The notes beneath the pieces were generated by a model that ran no database searches, was not told the origin of the DNA, and saw nothing but the letters and a program-made list of their open reading frames with translations. Shown here one piece after another: positions 1 to 9,170 of a stretch of DNA of 64,000 bases. Source of the DNA: DATHBD01 sp035296325 (GTDB taxonomy: Bacteria; Actinomycetota; Actinomycetes; Mycobacteriales; Micromonosporaceae); assembly GCA_035296325.1 (NCBI GenBank), contig DATHBD010000070.1, positions 124,001-188,000 of the forward strand, in the 5' to 3' direction. Each line of letters opens with the position of its first letter. The first letter of the stretch is position 1. A program made the position numbers and the translations under genes.

Positions 1-371
1 GCCGCCTCCTCGGGCAGCCGGGTGCGCACCCCGTGGCCGGTCAGCAGGTCGAGGATGCCCAGCTCACGATCGCGCAGCCGCTCGTCGCGTACCGTCGCGA
101 TGCCGGCCTCGCCCACGGCGAGCTCCGCGGTCTGGGCGGTGCGCAGGTAGGGCGAGACGACCACCACGTCCGGGCGCCGGGACCCGGGCTGGGCGGCCAG
201 CCACCGCCCGACCGCACCCGCCTGCTCGCGGCCGGTCTCCGACAGCGGTACGTCGGCGTCCCGCTCCGGGATGTCGATCAACTCCACCCCGGTGGTTTCC
301 GCCGCCGTGGCGGCAACGTTGCCGGTGCTCTCTCCATGCCGTACGACGCCGAGCCACTCCAGTTCCGCCAT
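1..371 (-). CDS. Histidine phosphatase family protein (partial)
   Basis: Reading the minus strand from the ATG at 371 gives a protein that opens MAELEWLGVVRHGES, with the RHGES phosphohistidine signature of the phosphoglycerate-mutase-like branch, followed by a segment (PYLRTAQTA) typical of the second half of the fold. These enzymes remove phosphate from small molecules or proteins through a phospho-histidine intermediate; the substrate cannot be told from sequence. The C-terminus is missing because the gene runs off the left edge, so the second catalytic histidine is not visible. It lies 45 bases downstream of trmB on the same strand and may be cotranscribed with it. Confidence 0.8.
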   Translation of the reverse strand, partial: MAELEWLGVVRHGESTGNVAATAAETTGVELIDIPERDADVPLSETGREQAGAVGRWLAAQPGSRRPDVVVVSPYLRTAQTAELAVGEAGIATVRDERLRDRELGILDLLTGHGVRTRLPEEA

Positions 372-416
372 ACCTGACCCGGTACCCGCGGCAGCACCGG
401 CCCTAACGCCTGATGA

Positions 417-1112
417 TCAGCGTCGGTGGAAGATCAGGTCGGCGATCGGTCGGCCCGCCGCCACGGCCCGTCGTTCGAACTTCGTCTCCGGCCGATCCGC
501 CGGCCGTGGCGCGAATCCGTCGTGGGTGTTCCGCAGAGCCGGATCGGCGTTCAGCGTGGCCAGCATCTCCTCCGCGTACTCCGGCCAGTCGGTGGCGCAG
601 TGCAGCGTGCCGCCGCTGACCAGGCGGGATCCGAGCAGCCGCAGATGGGCCGGCTGGATCAGCCGCCGCTTGTGGTGGCGTGCCTTCGGCCAGGGATCGG
701 GGAAGAAGATGTGGAGGGCGTCCAGACTGCCCGGCGCGAGCTGGTACCGCACCAGGTCCATGGCGTCGCCCAGAGCGACCCGCACGTTGCTCAGGCCGCG
801 CTCGGCCACCAGCGCCAGCAGGTTCCCGATCCCCGGCGTGTGCACCTCGACGGCGAGGTAGCCCCGGGCGGGGTCCGCGGCGGCCATGGCCGCGGTCGCC
901 TCGCCCATGCCGGACCCGATCTCCAACACCACAGCGGTACGCCGCCCGAACAGCAGTTCGGCGTCGAGCGGAACCGTCGGCCCGGTCGCGACCGGCACCC
1001 CGAACACCGGCCACAGCCGGTCCAGGGCGTCGGCGTGCCGACGACTCATCCGCCCCCGCCGCGGGTGGAACGTACGAATCGCCCCACCCCCGCGATCTTG
1101 CACTTGTGTCAC
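417..1112 (-). CDS. trmB: tRNA (guanine-N7-)-methyltransferase
   Basis: 231 residues. TrmB methylates G46 in the variable loop of tRNAs using S-adenosylmethionine. The sequence has the N-terminal RTFHPRRGRMS block, the SAM-binding EIGSGMGE loop, the HIFFPDPWPKARHHKRRL signature and the C-terminal TKFERR segment, all characteristic of the family. The chosen GTG start overlaps the stop of the upstream peptidase by four bases (GTGA). This start lies inside a palindromic repeat element (1087-1168), so the first nine or so residues are element-encoded; an internal ATG at MSRR would delete the conserved RTFHPRRGR segment and is less likely. Confidence 0.93.
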   Translation of the reverse strand: MTQVQDRGGGAIRTFHPRRGRMSRRHADALDRLWPVFGVPVATGPTVPLDAELLFGRRTAVVLEIGSGMGEATAAMAAADPARGYLAVEVHTPGIGNLLALVAERGLSNVRVALGDAMDLVRYQLAPGSLDALHIFFPDPWPKARHHKRRLIQPAHLRLLGSRLVSGGTLHCATDWPEYAEEMLATLNADPALRNTHDGFAPRPADRPETKFERRAVAAGRPIADLIFHRR

Positions 1113-1168
1113 GGACAAATCGCCGTAGAAGCCTCGCAACGGCGGGCACAACTGCAAGATCGCGGGGA
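1087..1168. repeat. Small palindromic (MITE-like) element with about 24-bp inverted ends
   Basis: The two ends are imperfect inverted copies: CCCCGCGATCTTGCACTTGTG on the left and the complement of a near-identical run (CACAACTGCAAGATCGCGGGG) on the right, differing at about two positions, with about 35 bases between. It sits exactly at the junction of the S9 peptidase 3-prime end and the trmB 5-prime end and supplies codons to both. No transposase is encoded. I infer a non-autonomous mobile or REP-type repeat; short GATCTTGCA-type palindromes are, as I recall, common in Micromonosporaceae genomes. Confidence 0.65.
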
Positions 1169-2986
1169 GGAGTCCACGGCGAGATGCTCCACCACCCAGT
1201 CGACCGTCTCCCGGACGTACGCGCGGCGGTTGGCGTGCAACAGGAACTCGTGGCCCTCGTCGGGGAAGAGCACGTACCGGTACGGCGCACCGCGGTCGTG
1301 CAGCGCCCACACCACCTGGTCCGCCTCGTACACGGGAACGTTGGAGTCGTTGCCACCGTGCACCACCAGCAGCGGGGCGGCGAGCCGGTCCAGCCGGTGC
1401 AGCGGCGACAGTGCGTGCAGCAGGTCGGCGTCGCGCTCCGGGTGGCCGTACTTGCTGACCGCGGCGGCGGCGATCCACGGCTCGGTGCGGGCGAAGAACG
1501 TCGCGAAGTCGGCGATCCCGCACACGTCCACGCCGACGGCGAAGAGTTCCGGATAGGTGACCATCGCGGCGAGAGTCAGGTAGCCGCCGTAGGACCGGCC
1601 CATGCAGCCGATCCGGCCCGCCTCCGAGACGCCGGTGGTGACCAGGTAGGACACGCAGGCGGCCACGTCATCGATGGCAGCGTGCCGGCCAGCGCCATTG
1701 TCCGCGTTGACAAACGCGCGGCCGAACCCGGACGAGCCCCGCACGTTGGGCGCGAAGACGGCAATGCCACGGCCCGCCAGATCCTGGAACAGCGGGTTGT
1801 AGCCGGGCCGCTCCTGTGCCTCCGGGCCGGCGTGGAGGCTGATCATGGTGGGGTGCGGACCGGGGTCGTGCGGCCGGTAGAGCCACCCGGTGATGGTGAG
1901 CCCGTCCGCGGCGGTGAGCCGGTGCAGCTGCGGCTCGATGACGAGCGCGCCGGAGATGTGGACGGCGGTGACCGGGACCGCCTCGGCGGTGTCCACGCCG
2001 ATCCGGTAGACCGCCCGTGGCGACGCGGGGTCCTCGGCGCAGACGGTCAGGGTCTGACCGTCGGTGGAGAAGCCCGCGCCGGAAAGCACCTGCCCCGGCG
2101 CCGGCGTGACCCAACGCTCGGTGGCCGTCGCGGTGTCCAGCAGGGTCAGCTCGCCGCGTCCGCCGAAGTTGTTCCACAGCAGAGCGACGGTGTTCCCGTC
2201 GAGTGGCGCCGCGAAGTCCTCCAGCTCGGCGTCGGCGCGGGCGGCCACCACTGTCACGGAACCACCGTCGAGCGGGATCGAAACCAGGCGCGCCAGGTCG
2301 GCGCCCGCCTCCGTGCGGGCCAGCACCGCCATCCCGTCCGCGGCGAACTGCCCGCGGTCCGTCGAGCCCTCGCCGGGGCCGGCGACCAGCTCGCGGCACT
2401 CCCCTGTGGACACGGTCAGCACCGCCAACTGGCGCTGCCCGCGCGGCCCCCGGCGCAGCAGCGCGAGGCTGCCGTCGCGGCTCACGTCGAGCAGGGTGAG
2501 CAGGTCACCGGCGGCCAGGGTGCTCCGCACGCCGGTGACCGGGTCGATCAGCAGCAACGTCGAGCTCTCCGTCACCGCCACCTGCGCCTCGCCGTGCACC
2601 ACCACCCAGCGGCCGAAGACGGCGTTGGTGGTGCCGAAACCGGCCACCTGGCGCAGGTCCGTGCCGTCCGGGCGGATCAGCCATAGCTCGCACCGGGGTG
2701 CCCCACCGGGTGCGATCTCGCAGGCGATCCACTCGCCGTCCGGCGACCAGGCGGTGCCCACAACCGGGTGCGGGCCGGTCTCCAGCGCGCTCGCGCTGCG
2801 ACGGCCGTACTGCAGCCAGGCGGCCGGGGCGCCGCCCCGATCCGAGATGAAGGTCACCGCTGCGCCGTCCGGGGACGGCGACGGTGACCAACTTCCCCAG
2901 ACGCGGTCCTCCGCGCCCGCACCGATGAGCGCGGCAACCGCCGCGGGTGCGAGCGTGGCATCCGCCCGGCTGAGCTGACCCGTCAT
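1109..2986 (-). CDS. S9 family (prolyl oligopeptidase type) peptidase
   Basis: 625 residues. The N-terminal two thirds show repeated WSPDGEWIA / SRDGS-like blades of a beta-propeller; the C-terminal alpha/beta-hydrolase domain carries the nucleophile in GRSYGGY, the acid in HGGNDSNVP and the histidine in DEGHEF. Such serine peptidases cut small peptides or acylated amino acids in the cytosol. The ATG overlaps the stop of the upstream amidotransferase by four bases, so the two are translationally coupled. The last 20 or so residues, rich in Cys, Arg and Ser, come from the inserted palindromic element and do not look like family sequence, so the natural stop seems to have been lost. Confidence 0.9.
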   Translation of the reverse strand: MTGQLSRADATLAPAAVAALIGAGAEDRVWGSWSPSPSPDGAAVTFISDRGGAPAAWLQYGRRSASALETGPHPVVGTAWSPDGEWIACEIAPGGAPRCELWLIRPDGTDLRQVAGFGTTNAVFGRWVVVHGEAQVAVTESSTLLLIDPVTGVRSTLAAGDLLTLLDVSRDGSLALLRRGPRGQRQLAVLTVSTGECRELVAGPGEGSTDRGQFAADGMAVLARTEAGADLARLVSIPLDGGSVTVVAARADAELEDFAAPLDGNTVALLWNNFGGRGELTLLDTATATERWVTPAPGQVLSGAGFSTDGQTLTVCAEDPASPRAVYRIGVDTAEAVPVTAVHISGALVIEPQLHRLTAADGLTITGWLYRPHDPGPHPTMISLHAGPEAQERPGYNPLFQDLAGRGIAVFAPNVRGSSGFGRAFVNADNGAGRHAAIDDVAACVSYLVTTGVSEAGRIGCMGRSYGGYLTLAAMVTYPELFAVGVDVCGIADFATFFARTEPWIAAAAVSKYGHPERDADLLHALSPLHRLDRLAAPLLVVHGGNDSNVPVYEADQVVWALHDRGAPYRYVLFPDEGHEFLLHANRRAYVRETVDWVVEHLAVDSSPRSCSCARRCEASTAICP

Positions 2987-4800
2987 CTGATCCCCCTGTC
3001 CTGCAGCCAAAGTTCGAGTAGACCGAGCTGCCAGAGCGCGTTGGAGCCCAGCGTGGTACGTGCGGCATTCGGGTCGGCGAGGAGATCCTCGACGTACTCC
3101 TTGCTGAACAGGCCACGCGCCCGCGCTTCCGGAGCGGCGAGCGCGTGGCGGACCTCGTCGAGCAGCTGCCCGGACAGGTGGCGGATGGCGGGCACCGGAA
3201 AGTACCCCTTGGGCCGGTCGATGACCTGATCCGGCACCACGCCCCGGGAGGCGGCCTTGAGGACGCCCTTGCCGCCCTCGGCCAGCTTCAGCTCGGGCGG
3301 GCACGCGGCGGCGAGTTCGACCAGCTCGTGATCCAGGAACGGCACCCGGGCCTCGAGCCCGAACGCCATGGTCATGTTGTCCACCCGCTTGACCGGGTCG
3401 TCAACCAGCATCACGGTGCTGTCCAGCCGCAGCGCGGCATCGAGCGTGGTGTCGGCCCCCGGGCGGCCGAAGTGCTCCACGACGAACTCCCGGCTCGCGT
3501 CGGTCTGCAGCATCCACTCCGCGGCCAGCTGGTCGCCGAGCGCGGCGTGCGGCCGGTCGAAGAAGACGCTCGCGTACGCGTCGACGGCCTGCGCCCGCGG
3601 CACGCCTTCGAGCGGGGGGTACCAGTCGTACCCGGCGAAGACCTCATCGGCGCCCTGGCCGGACTGCACCACCTTGACGTGCTTGGAGACCTCCTCCGAC
3701 AGCAGGTAGAAGGCCACGCAGTCGTGGCTGACCATCGGCTCACTCATCGCCGAGATGGCCCGGTGCACGCCCGGCAGGAACCGGCTGGCGCCGATCCGGA
3801 TCTGGTGGTGTTCGGTGCCGAAGTGCTTCGCCACCAGGTCGGAGTAGGAGAACTCGTCGCCGGTCTCACCGGCCTTGGCCTCGAAGCCGATGCTGAACGT
3901 GGTCAGGCCGGGCTGCCCCAGCTCCGCCAGCAACGCCACGATCAGGCTGGAGTCCAGCCCGCCGGAGAGCAGCACCCCGACCGGAACGTCGGCGACCGTA
4001 CGCCGGTCCACCGCCGTCCGCAGCCCGGACAGGACCGCGTCCTTCCAGTCCGCGGCGGTCATCGCGGCGGAGCCGCGGGCGGCGGCCATCGTGGCAGCGC
4101 CGCGCGCCGCCGTCCGGGAGAACTCCGGACGCCAGTACACCGTGTCGGTGGCGACGCCGTCGCGGGCGATGGTGCGCACGGTGGCCGGGGGGAGCTTCCG
4201 CACACCGGTCAGAATCGTGCGCGGCGGCGGGACCACCGAGTGGAACGACATGTAGTGGTGCAGCGCGACCGGGTCGATGTCGGTGTTCACCCCGCCCGCG
4301 GCGAGCAGACCCGGCAGGGTGGAGCAGAACCGCAGGCCCCCCGGCGACTCGGCCAGGTAGAGCGGCTTGATGCCGAGCCGGTCACGGGCCAGGACGACGG
4401 TGCCGCTGGCGTGCTCCAGCAGGGCGAAGGCGAACATTCCGAGGAAGCGGTTGACGCAGTCGGCACCCCAGCGGTGGTACGCCTTGATGATCACCTCGGT
4501 GTCGGAGGTGGAGAAGAACCGGTACCCGGCCGCCCGCAGCTCGTCGCGCAGCTGCTTGTAGTTGTAGATGCAGCCGTTGAAGACCAGCGTGATGCCCAGC
4601 TGGGCGTCGACCATCGGCTGCGAGCCCGACTCGGACAGGTCAATGATCTTGAGCCGGTGGTGCACGAACGCGGTCCGCCCGTCGGTCCACTCACCGTTCC
4701 CGTCCGGCCCGCGCGGAGTCAGACACGGCCCCATCTTCCGGACCGCGTCAAGATCAGCCGTACCGCCGTCGAACCGAACCTCACCGCCGAACCCACACAT
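2983..4800 (-). CDS. Asparagine-synthase-type glutamine amidotransferase (NAGGN amidotransferase-like)
   Basis: 605 residues. It begins MCGFGG, so Cys2 is the class II glutaminase nucleophile after Met removal; RGPDG and VFNGCIYNY follow, and the synthetase domain has the pyrophosphate loop LLSGGLDSS. It should transfer ammonia from glutamine to an AMP-activated carboxylate. The sequence looks closer to the amidotransferase of N-acetylglutaminylglutamine amide (osmolyte) operons than to housekeeping AsnB, judged from the opening motif and the neighbours; this is recollection, not a search. A GGGAGG Shine-Dalgarno precedes the ATG. Neighbours are an ATP-grasp/GCS2 ligase upstream and a peptidase downstream. 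Confidence 0.88.
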   Translation of the reverse strand: MCGFGGEVRFDGGTADLDAVRKMGPCLTPRGPDGNGEWTDGRTAFVHHRLKIIDLSESGSQPMVDAQLGITLVFNGCIYNYKQLRDELRAAGYRFFSTSDTEVIIKAYHRWGADCVNRFLGMFAFALLEHASGTVVLARDRLGIKPLYLAESPGGLRFCSTLPGLLAAGGVNTDIDPVALHHYMSFHSVVPPPRTILTGVRKLPPATVRTIARDGVATDTVYWRPEFSRTAARGAATMAAARGSAAMTAADWKDAVLSGLRTAVDRRTVADVPVGVLLSGGLDSSLIVALLAELGQPGLTTFSIGFEAKAGETGDEFSYSDLVAKHFGTEHHQIRIGASRFLPGVHRAISAMSEPMVSHDCVAFYLLSEEVSKHVKVVQSGQGADEVFAGYDWYPPLEGVPRAQAVDAYASVFFDRPHAALGDQLAAEWMLQTDASREFVVEHFGRPGADTTLDAALRLDSTVMLVDDPVKRVDNMTMAFGLEARVPFLDHELVELAAACPPELKLAEGGKGVLKAASRGVVPDQVIDRPKGYFPVPAIRHLSGQLLDEVRHALAAPEARARGLFSKEYVEDLLADPNAARTTLGSNALWQLGLLELWLQDRGIR

Positions 4801-4926
4801 CCCGCAACCTCCCGTATCTGGGCGCTCGACCGGAACGACACCCGTCGGGATGGTTCAGCGTCGGTGCTGTCCGTTTCAGGCGTGTGACGGCACCGTAACG
4901 ATCGTGGAGGCGCGTGAAAAGGGTAC

Positions 4927-7563
4927 TCAGCCGATCAGCCAGGTGTCCTTGGAACCACCGCCGCGCGACGAGTTGACGATCATGCTGGCTTCCGGCGCCA
5001 CCCGGGTCAGCGCGACGGGAGCCACGGTCGCCTGTTCGCCCAGGAAGACGAAGGCCCGCAGGTCCACGTGGCGCGGCGCCAGCCGGGTGCCGTCGAACAC
5101 GGGGTGGGTGGAGAGGGCGACCATCTCCTGCGCGATCCACCGGTGCGGCGCCGCCTGGACCTGCCGGCGCATCGCGCGCAGCTCCTCCTCGGTCGCCACC
5201 GGCCCGATCACCACGCGGTCGCCGCCGTACCCGTCCACCGGCTTGCACACCAGCTCGGGCAGGCGGCGCAGCACCTCGTCCAGTTGCTCCGGCACGCCGC
5301 ACAGGTAGGTCGGCACGGACTGCAGCAGCGGCTTCTCACCGAGGTAGTACTGCACGAACTGCCCGACGTAGGCGTAGATCGCCTTGTCGTCGCCCACCCC
5401 ATTGCCGAGCGCGTTGGCCAATGTCACCGTGCCCGCGTAGATCGCGCCGAGCAGGGAGGTGCCCAGCGGGACGCCGTCCGCCCCGGGCGAGTGCAGCAGC
5501 CCGTCCTCGTCCAGGCGCAGGTAGATCACGTCGACCCGGCGGCGGCCGCCGTCGCGGTGCAGGTACACGATCCGGTCGTCGACGAGCAGTTCGGTGCTGC
5601 GTACCAGCGGGACGCCCATCTCGCCGGCGAGCAACTTGTGCTCGAACCATGCCGAGTCGGTCGGCCCGGCGCTGAGCAGCACGATCTGCGGCTCGTCCGA
5701 CGCCGTGGGCGGTGCGGCGGCGCGGAGCGTCTCGCGAAGCATGGTCGGGACGTCGTCGACCGACAACAGCCCCTCGGGCAGTGGCAGCTCGGGGAGCACG
5801 GTGTGGGTCAGTCGGCGGTTCTGCACCGCGTACCCGATGCCCGAGGGCACCCGCAGGTTGTCCTCCAGCACGTACCACCCGGCCGTGTCGCGGACCAGGT
5901 CCATCCCCGCCACGTGGGCCCGCACCCCGCGCCGCGGCATGAGCGCACCGGTCGGGCGCAGACCCGGCGCGGCGTCCACCACCCAGCTCGGCAGGATGCC
6001 GTCCGCGACGATCTCCCGATCGTCGTAGACGTCACGCAGGAAGGCGTCGAGTGCCCGCGCCCGCTGGGTGAGGCCGACCTGCAGGTTGGCCCACTCGTCC
6101 TTCGGCACCACCCGGGGCACCAGGTCGAACGGAAACAGTCGGGTACTGGCCTCCCCCGCGACGCTGAAGGTGACGCCGCGGGAGCGCTGTTCGTCGTCGC
6201 GGGCGTTCTCCCGCTGCCGGAGCCCGACCGGGCCCAGACGGTCGAGAACCTCCACGATGCCCCGGTACGCGGTGCCGACCTCGCCGTCCACGAACACCTC
6301 GTCGGCCTTGCCCGCGTAGCTGCCCAGCGGGGAGCGGAGCGGGCCGACCCAACTGGGCACCGGCTGCTCGCCACGGGTCTGGGTGAGGAGAAGATCGACG
6401 ACGTCCGCGAGACGGCCTCGACGGGCGTACGCGCGACGCTGCCGGGTCGCCGAGCTGCCCCGGCTCAACGCCCGTCCGACCAGATCGTTGACGGTTTCCC
6501 AGTCACCCTCCGCCTCGAGATGCGGCCGCAGGTCCGCGACCAGGTGCTCGACGGCCACGGCGGCCGGCAGCGGCCGGGGCGAGCGGGGCACGTCGAGCAG
6601 ATCGCCCTCCAGACCGGAGCGGGCGGCCCGCCACATCGCGGCGCGCAGCAGCGGGGGGCGGACCGGCACCGGATCGGCGTCGCCACTGGCGAGGCCGGCC
6701 AGGACCGCCGCCTTCTCCCGGCGCACCATGGCCCGGAACAACCCGGCGATCAGCACCGAGTCGTCCACCTCAGGGCAGGCGTCGGCCACCCGGAGTTCGA
6801 CCGTCGGCGCGTGCGCGGAGGGTCGGACGTCGAAGTAGATCATCGCTGGATCGGTGATCGTCCCGGACGCGATGAGATCCTTCACCAACGCGTCGTGATC
6901 GGCGGCCGAGGTCACCACCCCGCTGTCCCCGGCGGTCGGCCAGCGCTGCCAGACCAGCGACCGGACGCTCGCGTAGCCGCTGTCCTCGCCCATCCAGTAC
7001 GGCGAACTGGAGGAGAGTGCGAGGAGGATGTGCAGCCACGGCCAGACCCGCTGAGCCACCGCGACGGCGACATCGCGATCGGCCACCCCGACGTGGATGT
7101 GCGTGCCGCAGATCAGCTGCTCGCGGACGAGCATCTGGTAGTCGTGCAACATCCGCCGGTAGCGCGTGGTCGGCGTGATGGACAGGCCGTCCAGATCCAC
7201 CAGCGGCACCGTGCCCGCCGCCACCAGCCCGAGGCCGGCCGTGTCCGCCACGGCGACCGCCCGCTGGCGCAGCCGCACCAGGTCGGCGCGTAGCTCGTCC
7301 AGGGTGTGGCAGACCTTGGTGTTGGTCTCCACCACTGAACGGTGCATCTCCGGCGTGTACCACTCCGCCGGCAGCCGGTCCAGCAGTTCGGCGGCCCGCG
7401 GCACGAGTTCGCGGGTGTCCCGGTCGACGACGTGGAACTCCTCCTCGACACCGACCGTGACGGCACCGGGCCGGTGCGCCGGCACATCGACTCCTGGTTC
7501 TCGGCCACCTCCCGGCGCATCGGCTCCCGGAGTCTGGGGGGTCCTGCGTAATGCGTCGGTCAC
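4927..7563 (-). CDS. Carboxylate-amine ligase (GCS2) fused to circularly permuted ATP-grasp protein
   Basis: 878 residues with two ligase-type domains. Residues about 30-390 are a glutamate-cysteine-ligase-2-like domain (VGVEEEFHVVD, ETNTKV, CGTHIHVGV, TVELRVAD). Residues about 440-870 resemble the type 2 circularly permuted ATP-grasp family (FPFDLVPR, DGILPSWVVD, LEDNLRVPSGIGY, CKPVDGYGGDRVVIGP, and SRGGGSKDTW near the end). Both families join a carboxylate to an amine with ATP. The fusion is upstream of an amidotransferase and a peptidase, so I infer a small-peptide or amide biosynthesis role. The start is a GTG (VTDALRR); the open frame runs further upstream without homologous sequence. 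Confidence 0.88.
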   Translation of the reverse strand: MTDALRRTPQTPGADAPGGGREPGVDVPAHRPGAVTVGVEEEFHVVDRDTRELVPRAAELLDRLPAEWYTPEMHRSVVETNTKVCHTLDELRADLVRLRQRAVAVADTAGLGLVAAGTVPLVDLDGLSITPTTRYRRMLHDYQMLVREQLICGTHIHVGVADRDVAVAVAQRVWPWLHILLALSSSSPYWMGEDSGYASVRSLVWQRWPTAGDSGVVTSAADHDALVKDLIASGTITDPAMIYFDVRPSAHAPTVELRVADACPEVDDSVLIAGLFRAMVRREKAAVLAGLASGDADPVPVRPPLLRAAMWRAARSGLEGDLLDVPRSPRPLPAAVAVEHLVADLRPHLEAEGDWETVNDLVGRALSRGSSATRQRRAYARRGRLADVVDLLLTQTRGEQPVPSWVGPLRSPLGSYAGKADEVFVDGEVGTAYRGIVEVLDRLGPVGLRQRENARDDEQRSRGVTFSVAGEASTRLFPFDLVPRVVPKDEWANLQVGLTQRARALDAFLRDVYDDREIVADGILPSWVVDAAPGLRPTGALMPRRGVRAHVAGMDLVRDTAGWYVLEDNLRVPSGIGYAVQNRRLTHTVLPELPLPEGLLSVDDVPTMLRETLRAAAPPTASDEPQIVLLSAGPTDSAWFEHKLLAGEMGVPLVRSTELLVDDRIVYLHRDGGRRRVDVIYLRLDEDGLLHSPGADGVPLGTSLLGAIYAGTVTLANALGNGVGDDKAIYAYVGQFVQYYLGEKPLLQSVPTYLCGVPEQLDEVLRRLPELVCKPVDGYGGDRVVIGPVATEEELRAMRRQVQAAPHRWIAQEMVALSTHPVFDGTRLAPRHVDLRAFVFLGEQATVAPVALTRVAPEASMIVNSSRGGGSKDTWLIG

Positions 7564-7726
7564 CGTCCACCGCCCGGTTTGTCGCGTCTGAGGCAGAGAC
7601 GAGCGTTGCCAGCCCTGGTTCCAGACGTATTTCAGAAAGGTTAAGGTATCTTGACTTCTGGCCTCCCGGCCCGCCGGGGCTCCGCCGCCGCCCACCCGAC
7701 GCGGGCTGTCGACCCCGGGGTGCCGG

Positions 7727-9046
7727 TCACCCGAACCGCACCGGTTGACCGGTGGCCTCCAGCACGGACAGCCACAGATCCCCGTGCGGGTCGACCAGGT
7801 TGCGTCGGCTGATCGCCAGCGACATCGGCACGTGCACGAACCGACCGTGCCACCGGCCGACCACCATCTCGGTCCGCCCCGCCATCCCGGCGTGCACGGC
7901 GGCGTGCGCCAGCCGGGTGCAGTACACGCTGTCGTACGGGTTGGCCGGCACGCTTCGGATGATGTAACTCGGGTCGATGTACTTCAGGTTGACCTCGGTG
8001 TCCGCGGCGGCGAAGTCGTCGGCGATGCGCCCGCGCAGGTACAGCCCGAAGTCGCGCAGCTTGGCGTTGCCGGACGCGTCCGTCGCACCGTGCCCGGTGC
8101 CGGCCGGCGCCAGGTACTCCTGCCCGGCGCCCTCCGCGACCACCACCACCGCGTGCCCGCGCTTGCCGGTCCGCCGGCGCAACTGCTGCAGGAAACCGTT
8201 GTCGCCGTCGAGTTGGAACGGCACCTCGGGGATGAGCACATAGTCCACATCGTTTGTCGCCAACGCCGCGTAGCAGGCGATGAAACCGGAGTGCCGGCCC
8301 ATCAACTGCACCAGCCCCACCCCGTTCGGCACGGCACGCGCCTCCACGTGCGCCGCCCGGATCGACTCGGTCGCCTTCGCGAACGCCGTCTGGAACCCGA
8401 AGCTCTGGTCGATGTAGGGAATGTCGTTGTCGATCGTCTTCGGCACGCCGACGACCCCGATCCGGCTCCCCCGCTCGGCGACCGCCGCGGCGATACCGAG
8501 CGCGCCACGCAGCGACCCGTCACCGCCGATGACGAAGAGCACGCTGACGCCCATCTGCTCCAGGCAGTCCACGATGGCGTCGGGATCCTGGCTGCCCCGC
8601 GACGTGCCGAGGATCGTGCCGCCGTACTCGTTGATGTGTCCGACGCTCTCCGGGGTCAGGTCCACCACCTGATGCGCGTAGCGCGGAATGAAACCCTGGT
8701 ACCCGTTGCGGAACCCGATGATGCGGTGCACGCCGTAGTGCGACGTCAGCTCAAGCACCAGCCCGCGGATGACGTCGTTGAGGCCGGGGCAGAGCCCGCC
8801 GCAGGTGACGATCCCGGCCCGCGTCTTGGACGGGTCGAAAAAGATCTTCTTACGCGGGCCGGCCGGCTCGAAGCCGGGCACCTCGTCGAGGGGCAGACCA
8901 CGCGCGGAGAGCATGCCTGCGGTGTCGTCGAAGAGGACCCGGTCATCCTCGTCCACGTAGTGCAGGCTGGTCCGCCGCGACTGCAGGAGCGAGGTGAACG
9001 GCGAGTCGATGCGGCAGTTCCCGAGCGTGGAGATTGAAAGATCCAC
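7727..9046 (-). CDS. ATP-dependent 6-phosphofructokinase (group with PKTIDND motif)
   Basis: 439 residues. The sequence has ITCGGLCPGLND-like phosphate loop (VTCGGLCPGLND), VIGGDGSLRGA, PKTIDNDIPYIDQSFGF and QLMGRHSGFIA. The glycine in GGDGS points to ATP rather than pyrophosphate as donor, while PKTIDND and the long N-terminal extension place it in the longer clade of the family. It converts fructose 6-phosphate to fructose 1,6-bisphosphate in glycolysis. I chose the GTG at 9046 because a TAACCT -10-like hexamer (9054-9059) lies immediately upstream, which would give a leaderless transcript; an in-frame ATG at 9094 is the alternative. A strong terminator (9124-9159) isolates it from the upstream protease. 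Confidence 0.85.
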   Translation of the reverse strand: MDLSISTLGNCRIDSPFTSLLQSRRTSLHYVDEDDRVLFDDTAGMLSARGLPLDEVPGFEPAGPRKKIFFDPSKTRAGIVTCGGLCPGLNDVIRGLVLELTSHYGVHRIIGFRNGYQGFIPRYAHQVVDLTPESVGHINEYGGTILGTSRGSQDPDAIVDCLEQMGVSVLFVIGGDGSLRGALGIAAAVAERGSRIGVVGVPKTIDNDIPYIDQSFGFQTAFAKATESIRAAHVEARAVPNGVGLVQLMGRHSGFIACYAALATNDVDYVLIPEVPFQLDGDNGFLQQLRRRTGKRGHAVVVVAEGAGQEYLAPAGTGHGATDASGNAKLRDFGLYLRGRIADDFAAADTEVNLKYIDPSYIIRSVPANPYDSVYCTRLAHAAVHAGMAGRTEMVVGRWHGRFVHVPMSLAISRRNLVDPHGDLWLSVLEATGQPVRFG

Positions 9047-9123
9047 ATCTGCCAGGTTACCGGCGTCGGCGTTCCGGCCGGGTTTCGTCCACATCAACAA
9101 CGCGTACCCGAACCCGACATGCG

Positions 9124-9159
9124 CGACGGGAGCCGCCGGCCTGCCGGCGGCTCCCGTCG
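9124..9159 (-). terminator. Perfect 17-bp stem terminator hairpin after the serine protease
   Basis: Arms 9124-9140 and 9143-9159 are perfectly complementary with a two-base centre (real loop will be larger). It follows the stop of the protease at 9171 by 11 bases and precedes the phosphofructokinase promoter region, so it should end protease transcription. No U-tract is present, as is usual in high-GC actinobacteria. Confidence 0.75.
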
Positions 9160-9170
9160 TGGTGCCTGGC

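Noticed and set aside
680..2686. 668-residue open frame on the plus strand opposite the S9 peptidase
   Set aside because: Arg/Pro/Gly-biased composition typical of an antisense frame in high-GC DNA, no family motifs, and it overlaps a gene with clear catalytic residues.
3145..4887. 580-residue plus-strand open frame opposite the amidotransferase
   Set aside because: No start signal and composition of a shadow frame; the minus-strand gene has MCGFGG and SGGLDSS motifs.
5068..7293. 741-residue plus-strand open frame opposite the ligase fusion
   Set aside because: Shadow of a well-supported two-domain ligase; His/Arg/Val-rich repeats of antisense codons.
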